Shown here: piece after piece, positions 19,464-27,803 of the stretch | Numbering within the stretch: position 1 is the first letter of the stretch | How the letters are laid out: each line of letters starts with the position of its first letter | Program-made: the position numbers and the translations under genes | The notes under the pieces: model-generated | The model's input: only the letters and a program-made list of their open reading frames with translations | Database searches by the model: none | What the model was told of the DNA's origin: nothing | From: Thiosulfatimonas sediminis | GTDB lineage: Bacteria; Pseudomonadota; Gammaproteobacteria; Thiomicrospirales; Thiomicrospiraceae | Reading direction: 5' to 3' | Assembly: GCF_011398355.1 (NCBI RefSeq) | Contig: NZ_AP021889.1 | Coordinates: 1,426,001-1,490,000, forward strand | DNA: 64,000 bases

Positions 19464-19922
19464 TTAATGTTGCTTGAGGACACCGCGAACGATGCCAAGG
19501 ATTTCAATGTCTTCATTTTTCAAGAAAATCGGCTGCATTTCAGCGTTAGCAGGTTGTAAACGCACGCCATCTCGATCGATATACAGTTTTTTCATGGTCA
19601 CTTCTTCATTATTGATGCGTACCACGACTGATTCTCCATTTTCAGCACTGCTGCGACGTTCGACAATCACAATGTCGCCATCGTTAATCTGTTCATCAAT
19701 CATCGAATGACCTTTTACCCGTAATGCAAAAGTATCTCGTCGCACCATTGATTTGGGTACAGAAACCGTATCGTAATCCAGCGCCATTTGAATGGGCTCG
19801 CCTGCCGAGGTCCAACCTAACAAGGGAATTTCAACCAACGCTTCATTGAGTAATTCCATAGAGTCATTCGCGTGTAAATGCAGCTTGCTTTTGGGGATTA
19901 GGTAACTGATGTTCATGGTCAA
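19464..19922 (-). CDS. LexA-like S24 autoprotease lacking a DNA-binding domain
   Basis: 152 residues with the full LexA/UmuD latent-protease core: a cleavage region WTSAGEPIQ (Ala-Gly bond at ~39-40), the Ser nucleophile in VKGHSMIDEQINDGDIVIVE (given as the pattern G-H-S-M), and the general-base Lys in EEVTMKKLY. A LexA winged helix (~70 residues) would have to lie upstream, but the N-terminus has only ~35 unrelated residues. The start is firm: AGGAG lies ~8 nt before the ATG, and an inverted repeat fills the upstream spacer. UmuD is similar in size, yet no umuC follows. Presumably a regulatory or mutasis-type protease; function unknown. Confidence 0.8.
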   Translation of the reverse strand: MTMNISYLIPKSKLHLHANDSMELLNEALVEIPLLGWTSAGEPIQMALDYDTVSVPKSMVRRDTFALRVKGHSMIDEQINDGDIVIVERRSSAENGESVVVRINNEEVTMKKLYIDRDGVRLQPANAEMQPIFLKNEDIEILGIVRGVLKQH

Positions 19923-19957
19923 GTCACTCCTATCGAGAGTCTAAATAAAAGAGCATT

Positions 19958-20027
19958 AGAGACATCGCAATAAGGGCGAGACTTCCAACCAAGCGCTGAA
20001 GTCAATGCAAACTTATTCCGTGTCTCT
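19958..20027. repeat. Intergenic inverted-repeat element
   Basis: Imperfect arms of ~16 bp: 19958-19974 (AGAGACATCGCAATAAG) and 20012-20027 (CTTATTCCGTGTCTCT), enclosing GCGCTGAAGTCAATG. The same internal block and right arm recur at 27161-27196. It lies upstream of the LexA-like gene. Confidence 0.75.
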
Positions 20028-20101
20028 CGCTTTCACTAAACCATCTAACCAGATAGTTGTAACTTTTTTCAAGTGGTTTTTTTAGGTTATTGCCGTTTTC
20101 T

Positions 20102-20425
20102 TTAACTTGGCGTTTTAGGTGCCGGTAAGACTTGTTTAAAAGGTTTTACTTCGACACGTTCATAAACGCCTGCAGCAACGTAAGGGTCGTCAGCGGCCCA
20201 TTGTTCAGCGTCTTGTAACGACTTAAAGCGTGCAATAATGATGCTTCCCGTCATACCGGCATCTCCTGGGTCAAGGCTATCAATCGCTGGATTGGGACCG
20301 GCAACCAAAAGATAGCCATTTTTATCTAAGCTTTTAATTCGCGCTATATGTTCTGCACGTACTTGAATACGCAAGGGCAGACTATTGGGGACGTCGTAAC
20401 CGACGATGGAATACCACATACTCAT
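20102..20425 (-). CDS. yciI: YciI-family protein
   Basis: 107-residue ferredoxin-like protein of the YciI family. Seen are MWYSIVGYDVPNS, the R-x-x-H-I-A-R helix with its conserved His (REHIARI-like pattern), LLVAGP and the end segment DDPYVAAGVYERVEVKPFK, which carries the family Asp. YciI proteins have no settled physiological role. It begins 10 bp after the yciB stop on the same strand; the yciB-yciI pairing is common in gammaproteobacteria. Confidence 0.88.
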   Translation of the reverse strand: MSMWYSIVGYDVPNSLPLRIQVRAEHIARIKSLDKNGYLLVAGPNPAIDSLDPGDAGMTGSIIIARFKSLQDAEQWAADDPYVAAGVYERVEVKPFKQVLPAPKTPS

Positions 20426-20435
20426 CGTTATTCTC

Positions 20436-21071
20436 CTAAAACTCTTTACTCTGTTTTTGTTTGTCTTGCTGGTCTACGTCAGATTTTTGTGTGTTCAAAG
20501 GTTCAACGCCATCGCTTAAGGCTTGCTCTTCGGCTGGGGAATCCGATTCCTCCATGTAACGACTGATGTACAGGCCTTGCAAAACAATAAAGACCAGAGT
20601 CATGCCCATTAAACCGAATAACTTAAAATTAACCCATGTATCGGTATCGTATTGATAGGCAACGTAAATATTCACGATACCGGAAAGAATAAAAAAGCCA
20701 ATCCACAGCCAGCTTAGACGAATCCAAATGTTTGCCGGTAGACGAATCGCTTGACCCATCATGCGCTCGACAATCGGTTTTTGGCCAATATAGTGACTTC
20801 CAAGGAAAACTAAGGCAAAGCCAAGGTTCACAATGGTTGGCTTCCATTTGATAAAGGCTTCATCTTGTAAAATCAAAGTTAAACCACCCAGCACTAAAAT
20901 CAGCGCAAAGGTAATGACATGAATTTTCTCAACCCGTTTGTGCTTGAGATAAACATAGCCAATCTGCAGGGCAGACGCGACGATGATTACCGCTGTTGCG
21001 ACATAGATGCCGTACATTTTGTAGGCGATGAAAAACAGAATAACCGGGAATAAATCGAATAAAAGTTTCAT
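20436..21071 (-). CDS. yciB: Inner-membrane septation protein YciB (IspZ)
   Basis: Integral membrane protein linked to cell-envelope synthesis and intracellular septation. About 211 residues with five to six hydrophobic helices. It matches YciB in LFDLFPVILFFIAYK, the VEKIHVITFALI segment, FIKWKPTIVN, RLSWLWIGFFILSGIVNIY and TWVNFKLFGL. The C-terminal ~35 residues are hydrophilic and acidic, longer than in E. coli YciB. I start at ATG 21071 (MKLLFDL), which aligns with the family; the longer reading frame to 21122 adds 17 unrelated residues. Confidence 0.92.
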   Translation of the reverse strand: MKLLFDLFPVILFFIAYKMYGIYVATAVIIVASALQIGYVYLKHKRVEKIHVITFALILVLGGLTLILQDEAFIKWKPTIVNLGFALVFLGSHYIGQKPIVERMMGQAIRLPANIWIRLSWLWIGFFILSGIVNIYVAYQYDTDTWVNFKLFGLMGMTLVFIVLQGLYISRYMEESDSPAEEQALSDGVEPLNTQKSDVDQQDKQKQSKEF

Positions 21072-21398
21072 AAAGGTACAAAAAAGTCCTGCTAAAGAGT
21101 CATCGAACACATAAATCCACATTCATGCGTCACCATTTGCGCCTATAATACCTTGTTTATTGCTCAAGATAAGCGCAAAAAACGTCAAAACTTGTTTGGC
21201 GGCAAAGCAAATAATTCTTCCGCGCTAGACAACGCATCGTTAAAATCTCTTAACTAAGGAGACGCTAACCCAGCGGCAACCTTATCTTCTCAGCAACGTC
21301 TTTTTAAAGCCATACACAAAACTATTAGTAGATGCATTTTAAACTCTGGCGCAGATTTCAACCCGTTTGCCATTGATTTAATGCTCGGAGGAGACTGT

Positions 21399-22238
21399 TT
21401 GAAAGTCGATTTTCATTGCCATACCACTGCCTCTGACGGCGCTTTAACGCCACACGCATTGATTGATTTGGCTTGCTTTCATCAAGTGGAATGCTTGGCG
21501 ATTACTGACCACGATACCACGGCTGGCTATGAAGCGGCTTTAGACTACGCACAGGCCAATAATTTGCGTTTGATTAGCGGTGCGGAAATTTCCTGCGAGT
21601 GGAACGGCCACACAATCCATATTGTTGGCCTGAATTTCGCTAACGATGACAACACGCTGCAACAAGGTTTACAGCGGATTCGTCAAGCGCGTCAGGAACG
21701 CGCCAATGAAATGCTCGAAAAGCTCATCGCCAAACCGAATGCACATTTGCAACAGTTACCACAAATGGTTGAGCAATGCGTTGGCCAGGGCGTTATCGGG
21801 CGCGGACACTTTGCGCAAGCGATGATTAAACTTGGCTTGGTCAACAATCAACCGCAAGCTTTTGAGCGTTACCTTAAGCGCGGACGCATCGGTTATGTGA
21901 AGGCTCAGTGGCCAAGCTTGGCCGAAGTGGTGCAATGGATTGTGCAAGCGGGTGGTATCGCCGTAATAGCTCATCCGAAAATTTACAAATTTACCAGCAG
22001 TAAATTGAACCGATTAATAGGTGATTTTAAAGCGGCTGGCGGTCAAGCGATTGAGGTTGTAAATGCACCTCGACCCAGCAGCGACATCACAGGGATGGCG
22101 GAGCGCGCCCAGCGTTTTGGTTTACTTGCCTCAGTTGGCTCGGACTTTCACACCCCAGACCACCATTGGCGTGGCTTAGGGTGGCTAGCCCCTTTGCCGG
22201 AAAAATGCACTCCGGTGTGGCACGCTTTTTCAGCGTGA
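21399..22238 (+). CDS. rnm: PHP-domain 5'-3' exoribonuclease (YciV/RNase AM)
   Basis: PHP metallo-phosphoesterase; in E. coli YciV (RNase AM) matures 5' ends of rRNAs and trims short RNAs. The metal ligands are visible: VDFHCHTTASDG at the N-terminus, ITDHDTT, SGAEISCEW, IAHP, and SVGSDFHTPDHHW at the end. I start at TTG 21399, giving ~279 residues, because GGAGGAG (21388-21394) is spaced ideally for it, whereas the ATG at 21381 lies upstream of that site. In E. coli the same gene precedes yciO, as here. Confidence 0.88.
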   Translation: MKVDFHCHTTASDGALTPHALIDLACFHQVECLAITDHDTTAGYEAALDYAQANNLRLISGAEISCEWNGHTIHIVGLNFANDDNTLQQGLQRIRQARQERANEMLEKLIAKPNAHLQQLPQMVEQCVGQGVIGRGHFAQAMIKLGLVNNQPQAFERYLKRGRIGYVKAQWPSLAEVVQWIVQAGGIAVIAHPKIYKFTSSKLNRLIGDFKAAGGQAIEVVNAPRPSSDITGMAERAQRFGLLASVGSDFHTPDHHWRGLGWLAPLPEKCTPVWHAFSA

Positions 22239-22277
22239 CGCACCCTAACACGTTGTTTAAATTTCAAAGGAATCCAC

Positions 22278-22901
22278 TTGAGCGACTGTAAATACATCAA
22301 CGTCCACCCTGACAATCCCCAAAAACGCCTTTTGGAGCAGGTGGTCAATATTCTCAATAATGATGGCGTGATTGCCTACCCAACCGAGTCTGGTTATGCG
22401 CTCGGCTGTTTGCTGGATAATAAACAAGGCGCGGATAAAATTCGTCAAATTCGCCGGCTTTCTGAGCAACATGAATTGACTTTAGTCTGTAAAGATTTAA
22501 GCAATTTATCGGCTTATGCTAAGGTTGGCAACAGTCAATATAAGTATCTAAAAAAACATTTGCCGGGGCCTTACACCTTTATTTTGCCAGCCAGCCGAGA
22601 AGTTCCAAAGCGCCTGCAATCACCAAAGCGTAAAACAATTGGCTTACGGATTTCACCAAATGTGGTGACGAATACGTTGTTAAGTTATTTTGATAAACCA
22701 CTGCTAAGTACCAGTTTGATTATGCCACAGGATGATCATCCTCTCACCGATGGCTGGAGTGTGTATGAAACGTTAAATCATGCGCTAGATGCGGTTTTAG
22801 ATGGCGGCTTCACTGGCTTTGAACCAACGACAATTATCGACTTTACCGAAGAAGAGCCCGTATTGGTTCGTCAAGGTCAAGGGGAGTTTAACGGCGATTA
22901 A
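22278..22901 (+). CDS. yciO: YciO, Sua5/YrdC-family protein
   Basis: 207-residue member of the Sua5/YciO/YrdC fold. The RNA/nucleotide-binding features include VIAYPTESGYALGC (K/R-type loop altered as usual in YciO), LPGPYTFIL and RKTIGLRISP. YciO is related to the threonylcarbamoyl-adenylate synthase TsaC but does not fully replace it; its function is unclear. The start is a TTG at 22278 with AAAGGA 5 bp upstream; no in-frame ATG lies near. It begins 40 bp after yciV on the same strand. Confidence 0.9.
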   Translation: MSDCKYINVHPDNPQKRLLEQVVNILNNDGVIAYPTESGYALGCLLDNKQGADKIRQIRRLSEQHELTLVCKDLSNLSAYAKVGNSQYKYLKKHLPGPYTFILPASREVPKRLQSPKRKTIGLRISPNVVTNTLLSYFDKPLLSTSLIMPQDDHPLTDGWSVYETLNHALDAVLDGGFTGFEPTTIIDFTEEEPVLVRQGQGEFNGD

Positions 22902-23002
22902 TATCCATGCTAGAGTCCATTCAGACTCTTTTAAAGCTTTCTGCGAATACTGCTCGATGTCACTTGATAAACTATCTAAACCTTTCTGATTTTGGATAAT
23001 GC

Positions 23003-23656
23003 ATGGAACAACTCAATACCATTCAACTGATCGCTGTTTGGGCGCTTCCCGTCCTGTTTGCCATTACGCTACATGAGGCAGCGCATGGCTGGATGGCCAA
23101 TAAACTTGGCGATCCGACGGCGAAAATGCTTGGTCGTGTAACCCTTAATCCCATAAAGCATATTGATCCAATCGGCACTATTGTGGTGCCGATCGTATTG
23201 TTGATGCTCGGTGGTTTTCTATTTGGTTGGGCGAAAGCCGTACCGATAACCGACCGTAATTTTAAACGCCCGCAAGTTGATATGGCGTGGGTGGCGATTG
23301 CCGGACCTGCGTCTAATTTATTGATGGCACTGGGTTGGGCTGTCGTTTTAAAAATCGGTCTGCTATTGCAAAATAGCGCACCAGAGATAGGGCAGTTCAT
23401 GGTGTACAGTGGCACCGCAGGCATCAGTATTAACCTAATACTTTTGGTGCTTAACCTATTACCAATCCCCCCTTTAGACGGAAGTCGTGTATTGGTGGCC
23501 TTTATCAGCAAAAAAATGGCTTGGCAATTTTATCGTTTAGAGCCCTATGGTTTTTTCATCCTGCTAGGACTCTTGCTGTTGGGCTTGCTCGCCCCAATCT
23601 TAATGGGACCTTATTCCTTTTTACAGAATCTGATTTACCGTCTATTTGGGTTATAA
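23003..23656 (+). CDS. M50-family site-2-type membrane metalloprotease
   Basis: 217 residues with six hydrophobic segments. The zinc motif HEAAH (~residue 25) is in the first helix and the third ligand Asp in LLPIPPLDGS (~residue 155), in the pattern of the small M50B proteases (YdhF/RseP-like core without a PDZ). FGWAKAVPI and IAGPASNLLMAL are characteristic. Substrate is unknown. In many bacteria this family precedes scpA-scpB-rluB; here it directly precedes rluB with scpAB missing. Confidence 0.9.
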   Translation: MEQLNTIQLIAVWALPVLFAITLHEAAHGWMANKLGDPTAKMLGRVTLNPIKHIDPIGTIVVPIVLLMLGGFLFGWAKAVPITDRNFKRPQVDMAWVAIAGPASNLLMALGWAVVLKIGLLLQNSAPEIGQFMVYSGTAGISINLILLVLNLLPIPPLDGSRVLVAFISKKMAWQFYRLEPYGFFILLGLLLLGLLAPILMGPYSFLQNLIYRLFGL

Positions 23657-23710
23657 AGCGGCGTATAATAAGCGCACATTTTATCGACATGAGCAAAGGC
23701 ACTCCGCGCA

Positions 23711-24679
23711 ATGAAAAAAACCACCTCCTCCCCACAAGCTGACACCGAAAAGTTGCAAAAGATTTTAGCTCGCGCTGGCTACGGTTCGCGCCGTTCGGTC
23801 GAAAAACTGATTGAAGAAGGTTTGGTTAAAGTCAATGGACGGGTGGCCATACTTGGTGACCGTGCTAGCAGCAACGATAAAATACAAATTCGTGATCAAT
23901 TGCTGCGGCCGGCACAACTCGAAGCGCAAAGCACGCAGGTTATTTTATACAACAAGCCTGAGGGGCGGGTCTGTACGCGTAGTGACGAAAAAGGCCGAGA
24001 TACCATTTTCACTCAACTACCACGCTTGCATAACGGCCGATGGATTAGCATTGGCCGCCTGGATTTGAACACCAGTGGATTGTTGATTTTAACGAATAAC
24101 GGCGAATTAGCGAATCGCTTGATGCACCCCTCTTATCAAATTGAGCGCGAGTATTTGGTTCGCGTATTTGGCGATGTCACCGCGGATGCATTGGCGCAAT
24201 TGCGAGAGGGCGTGATGCTGGATGATGGCCCCGCCAAATTTGATAAAGTGAACGCCATGCCTGCTCCGTTGAGCGAAGAAGAGTCACTAAACAACTGGTA
24301 TCGGGTGGTGATTAAAGAAGGGCGTAATCGCGAAGTCCGCCGTATTTGGGAAGCCGTCGGCTTGCAAGTTAGTCGTTTGCACCGTGTTCGTTACGGCGAG
24401 TTTTCCATGCCACGCAATCTACGCAAAGGGAAAACCCAAGAATTAACTTGGAAGCAGATTAATCAGTTGCTACGTTCGGTAGATTTAGCTGAGGAAGCAC
24501 GTCCAGATTTACGCATACCGACACAAATCATCAAAAGTCATTTGGCCAAACGTGACGCTAAAAAATCCGATCGCACATTAGTTGGAAAATACACCGGAAA
24601 AGGCGCACAAAAAAACACCGGTTTAGGAAAGTCTTCTAGCAGACAAAATAACGAGTTTTCGCGCAAAAAAGGGCGTTAA
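23711..24679 (+). CDS. rluB: 23S rRNA pseudouridine-2605 synthase RluB
   Basis: 322 residues. An N-terminal S4 RNA-binding domain (QKILARAGYGSRRSVEKLI, ~18-60) is followed by the RsuA/RluB/E/F catalytic domain with the nucleophile Asp in GRLDLNTSGLLILTNNG (~residue 118) and the C-terminal signature EGRNREVRRIWEAVGL. The tail (~270-322) is basic, rich in Lys/Gly, as in RluB. It lies after a site-2-type protease gene and is closed by a terminator. Confidence 0.92.
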   Translation: MKKTTSSPQADTEKLQKILARAGYGSRRSVEKLIEEGLVKVNGRVAILGDRASSNDKIQIRDQLLRPAQLEAQSTQVILYNKPEGRVCTRSDEKGRDTIFTQLPRLHNGRWISIGRLDLNTSGLLILTNNGELANRLMHPSYQIEREYLVRVFGDVTADALAQLREGVMLDDGPAKFDKVNAMPAPLSEEESLNNWYRVVIKEGRNREVRRIWEAVGLQVSRLHRVRYGEFSMPRNLRKGKTQELTWKQINQLLRSVDLAEEARPDLRIPTQIIKSHLAKRDAKKSDRTLVGKYTGKGAQKNTGLGKSSSRQNNEFSRKKGR

Positions 24680-24691
24680 GGGCTTATAAAG

Positions 24692-24717
24692 AAGGGCCCC
24701 TAAAGAGCCCTTTTTTT
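24692..24717 (+). terminator. Terminator after rluB
   Basis: The stem AAGGGC/GCCCTT (24692-24697 and 24707-24712) carries a ~9-nt loop and is followed by Ts to 24717. The convergent rpoN gene ends 24 bp beyond. Confidence 0.75.
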
Positions 24718-24740
24718 AATTTTAGTTAGCCAGCTAGGCC

Positions 24741-26255
24741 TTAAATTTTGTAAGTATTAAGTTTTTTGCGTTCGCTAGAGGAAGGAATGTTCATCGCTTC
24801 ACGGTACTTGGCGATGGTACGGCGAGCCACAGATATCTCATTATCCTCTTCAAGTAACTTCATTAACTTACTGTCACTTAACGGCTTTTTAGGGTCTTCT
24901 GCATCAATTAAACGCTTAATGAAGGCTTTAATCGCCGTTGCAGACTGATCCGCACTGCCATACTGGCTAACCCCAGTCGAGAAGAAATACTTCAATTCAA
25001 AGGTTCCGCGCGGGGTTTGGATGTATTTCTGATTGGTCGCGCGCGAAATAGTCGATTCATGCAGATCTAAAAACTCCGCAACTTCGCGCAACACTAAAGG
25101 CTTCATGGCCTGCTCGCCTTCTTCAAAAAAACCTTGTTGACGATTAACGATGAAACTTCCGACGCGCAATAAGGTTTCACCGCGACTCTGAATGCTTTTA
25201 ATTAAGCCCTTAGCTTCCGTCAACTGTTCTTTAATACGCTTATTCTGTTCAGAATCATCTAGGCTACTGGCCAATTGAATATAGGTAGCATTCACACCAA
25301 GGCGCGGAAAAGCGTCTTGATTTAGTTCAACAAGCCAACCCGATTTACTGCGCTTTAAGCGTAGATCAGGAATGATCATCTCCGATTGCGTTGGCGAAAA
25401 ATCCCGTCCGGGCCTTGGATTTAAGGTCTGGATTAGGCGTAAAAGGGTGGTCAACTCGTCATCATTAAGACCGTAAAACTTTTTAATTCGTTTATGGTCG
25501 TGGTAACTGAGCCAATCAAAGTTTTCTTTAATCAGTTGCCTTGCTGATACAACATAAGGTTTTTGTGGCATAGCCGCCAGCTGCAATAATAATGATTCTT
25601 GCAAACTACGTGCACCAACGCCGTTTGGTTCAAATTGTTGTACCAATACCAATACCGCTTCGAGTTCTTGCAGGCTATAGGCAGGCTGTTCACCTTCACT
25701 CTCATTGTCGTTTAAGGTTGCTAATAAATCACTTAGCTCGGTACTCAAATAACCTTCATCATTGATATCATCAATTAAATAAGAGGCCAAAACAATTTGG
25801 CGCTCGTCAAAAGGTGCGGTATCGAGCTGCCATTGCAGGTGGTCATGTAACGTCGTTTCTGCACTGGTGTAATTTTCAGCGGAAACATATTCGCTTGGGT
25901 CTTTAGGAGAATTACTTGGCGCAGAATGATCAGAAAAAACTTCGTCCCATTCCATATCCATCTGCAACTCAGAATCAATCTCATTGTTGTGCTCAATGTC
26001 TAAGGGCTTTTCTTCGGCCGAAAGTGTTTCTTCAAGGTCTCGCTTGTCTTCGGTTTCCCGCGCGGCTTCAAGATCATCACGCTCATCATCACGTTCTTCC
26101 TCAATCTCAAGCATGAAATTGGTTTCTAGCGTGGTCTCAATCGTCTGCTGTACTTCCAACGCGGAGTATTGCAAGATTTTGATTGATTGTTGCAGCTGAG
26201 GGGTAAGTTTTAGCTGCTGACCTATATTGAGTTGAAGTCCCGGCATGAGTGCCAT
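24741..26255 (-). CDS. rpoN: RNA polymerase sigma-54 factor
   Basis: 504 residues. Region I is Gln/Leu-rich (LNIGQQLKLTPQLQQSIKILQYS); region II is acidic (~55-140) and long; the core-binding region carries GVGARSLQESLLLQ and LNPRPGRDFS; the HTH and the C-terminal RpoN box (ARRTIAKYREAM, ~residue 478-489) are intact. Sigma-54 serves nitrogen, flagellar and other activator-dependent promoters. The gene is on its own: lptA/lptB upstream and hpf/ptsN downstream, its common neighbours, are missing. Confidence 0.97.
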   Translation of the reverse strand: MALMPGLQLNIGQQLKLTPQLQQSIKILQYSALEVQQTIETTLETNFMLEIEEERDDERDDLEAARETEDKRDLEETLSAEEKPLDIEHNNEIDSELQMDMEWDEVFSDHSAPSNSPKDPSEYVSAENYTSAETTLHDHLQWQLDTAPFDERQIVLASYLIDDINDEGYLSTELSDLLATLNDNESEGEQPAYSLQELEAVLVLVQQFEPNGVGARSLQESLLLQLAAMPQKPYVVSARQLIKENFDWLSYHDHKRIKKFYGLNDDELTTLLRLIQTLNPRPGRDFSPTQSEMIIPDLRLKRSKSGWLVELNQDAFPRLGVNATYIQLASSLDDSEQNKRIKEQLTEAKGLIKSIQSRGETLLRVGSFIVNRQQGFFEEGEQAMKPLVLREVAEFLDLHESTISRATNQKYIQTPRGTFELKYFFSTGVSQYGSADQSATAIKAFIKRLIDAEDPKKPLSDSKLMKLLEEDNEISVARRTIAKYREAMNIPSSSERKKLNTYKI

Positions 26256-26646
26256 ACAAAATACCTTTCTGGTTTAATCTCTTTGCGCAAAGTAAATGAA
26301 TTCGTAAAACGAATTATTATGGATATAATAAATTGCAAATTTACTGTGCAGGGCGTGTGTATCACTCCGCTGGTAAAATTTTAACTATGGATAAGCCTAC
26401 AAGCTACTAGTGCTTTCTACAAGATTTCTTTTATAGACAGGATTAGAAATGCTGTCCAATCTACTTAGCGGTAAGGTAAGTTTTTTATTGGTGCAATTTG
26501 TGCTTAAGGCGCATCTTGTCAATAATTCTACCGTAAATAGAACAATAAATCTTAAGCAGGCGCAAATAATATAACGAGACACCTAAAAATAGCACAGCGC
26601 ATTATTGTGTTGATTTAGGGGATTCATCATTAGACGAGGAGCAAAA
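26256..26646. other. Intergenic region between rpoN and the antitoxin-like membrane protein gene
   Basis: About 390 bp, AT-rich. It holds a perfect 7-bp inverted repeat (AATTCGT/ACGAATT, 26299-26305 and 26309-26315), possibly an operator upstream of rpoN. A short minus-strand ORF (26397-26582) has no ribosome site or family features and is not called. Promoters for both neighbours must be here but are not clear. Confidence 0.4.
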
Positions 26647-27078
26647 ATGACAATTAAAGCGGATGCACAAAACATCGTTAACCACTTACCGGATGATGCG
26701 TCCTGGGAAGATTTGGTTAAAGAGCTTTACCGCCAAAAGAAAATTACTTTGGGACTAACGGATTTGGAAGTCGTACAGAATGAACTGTCCGATGCTGATT
26801 TAAATACCATTATTGCGCGTTTAAAATCGTCTAATTCTCGCCCTGACGATATGCGTAATACCAAAACATATACACCCGGCAATGCGGTCACACTGGGGAT
26901 GATTGCTGGCGTTATCGCAATTTTATTTAGTCTGGTCTTTCCACCAATTTCTTGGGTTGCGGCTGCCGTAGCGATTACTGCTGGGTCTTTTGGTGTTATT
27001 CGCCAAGAAGAAAAATCCTGGGTACCCGTGCTATTGGCCTTAATTTCATTAGTTCCGGTTATTAATATCCTGACCTAA
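26647..27078 (+). CDS. Small membrane protein with an antitoxin-like N-terminus
   Basis: 143 residues, strong SD (GAGGAG, 10 bp before ATG). The N-terminal part (~10-38; IVNHLPDDASWEDLVKELY then KKITLGLTD) resembles the short 'LPDDASWED...YVRQKIxxGL' motif seen in several antitoxin-like small proteins. A hydrophilic linker follows, and then two hydrophobic helices (~78-98 and ~122-140) in the C-terminal half. No toxin partner is adjacent. I do not recognise the whole family; this is a chromosomal gene with a terminator right behind it. Confidence 0.55.
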   Translation: MTIKADAQNIVNHLPDDASWEDLVKELYRQKKITLGLTDLEVVQNELSDADLNTIIARLKSSNSRPDDMRNTKTYTPGNAVTLGMIAGVIAILFSLVFPPISWVAAAVAITAGSFGVIRQEEKSWVPVLLALISLVPVINILT

Positions 27079-27101
27079 TCATCCGCGCTTTAGCTGGCAT
27101 T

Positions 27102-27128
27102 AAAAAAGCGCCAAAAGGGCGCTTTTTT
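27102..27128. terminator. Bidirectional terminator
   Basis: An 11-bp stem (AAAAAAGCGCC at 27102-27112 with its complement at 27118-27128) with a 5-nt loop ends in six Ts. It follows the membrane protein gene at 27078 and may also serve the convergent gene at 27195-27473. Confidence 0.85.
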
Positions 27129-27160
27129 AGACAAACCTAGATTTTGCATCATGCAATTTC

Positions 27161-27196
27161 GCGCTGAAGTCAATGAGGGCTTATTCGGTCTCTTTT
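27161..27196. repeat. Partial copy of the intergenic repeat
   Basis: GCGCTGAAGTCAATG followed by CTTATTCGGTCTCT matches the inner block and right arm of the element at 19958-20027; the left arm is not recognisable here. It reaches the stop codon of the convergent gene at 27195. Confidence 0.55.
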
Positions 27197-27473
27197 AGGT
27201 CAATCCCGGAATCGAAGCAAAGCTCTTCTTAAATAAAAACTCATCCTTAATTGCTTCAGGAATTTCTTGCTGCCACTGCAATCCATCTATCTCGAGCATC
27301 TCTTTCCAGTCATACTCAGTAAGCTCGTGACTCTCTTTGCTCTCTGGGTTATAAATCGTCAAATAACAAAACTCCGCTTCATCTGGGGTTGAAACGTCAA
27401 TGACTAAAATCGCGGCACCCGCAAAATCACCACACGTCGACTGATAAACACCCGTTTTAATCGCTTCCGACAT
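27195..27473 (-). CDS. Small hypothetical protein
   Basis: 92 residues from the ATG at 27473, which has AGAGGTG 6 bp upstream; the longer frame to 27539 lacks such a site. Acidic, soluble, no signal or membrane segment; contains one Cys-containing stretch (STCGDFAGAA) and YLTIYNPESKESHELTEYDW. I do not recognise a family, and neighbours give no hint. Confidence 0.55.
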   Translation of the reverse strand: MSEAIKTGVYQSTCGDFAGAAILVIDVSTPDEAEFCYLTIYNPESKESHELTEYDWKEMLEIDGLQWQQEIPEAIKDEFLFKKSFASIPGLT

Positions 27474-27803
27474 AAGTTCACCTCTATTTATTGTGTAAAA
27501 TTTGCGCCTCAATATAAACATCCTAACGGTATTATGCAATCAAACGGTCCAAATATAATCGCTTCGGAAAAAGAACAGCAGGCGTTTAAAGATGCGTTCA
27601 AATCTGCGCTCCATCAACTCTTTAGTGTTTGCAGAAGATAGAAGTTGCAACTGCTACCTGTTCAACATAGATTAACCCTAAAACCAGTAATCACTTTCAA
27701 TTTAGGGGTGTAGAGCAAAGTCTCCATTGATTTTTCTTGAAGCCATTTTGACGTATTTTGTGTCTGCTAAACCTCTCTATAACCTTTGTGAGTAGCTATT
27801 TAA

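Noticed and set aside
19923..20101. Possible missing winged-helix coding region of the LexA-like gene
   Set aside because: All frames lack a continuous reading frame; the gap holds the inverted repeat. No LexA box (CTGT-N8-ACAG) was seen either.
26397..26582. 61-codon minus-strand ORF upstream of rpoN
   Set aside because: No SD, no family features; likely chance in AT-rich DNA.
27534..27641. 35-codon plus-strand ORF divergent from the gene at 27195-27473
   Set aside because: Begins MQSNGPNIIASEKEQQ and looks protein-like, but the SD is weak and there is no supporting context; not called.
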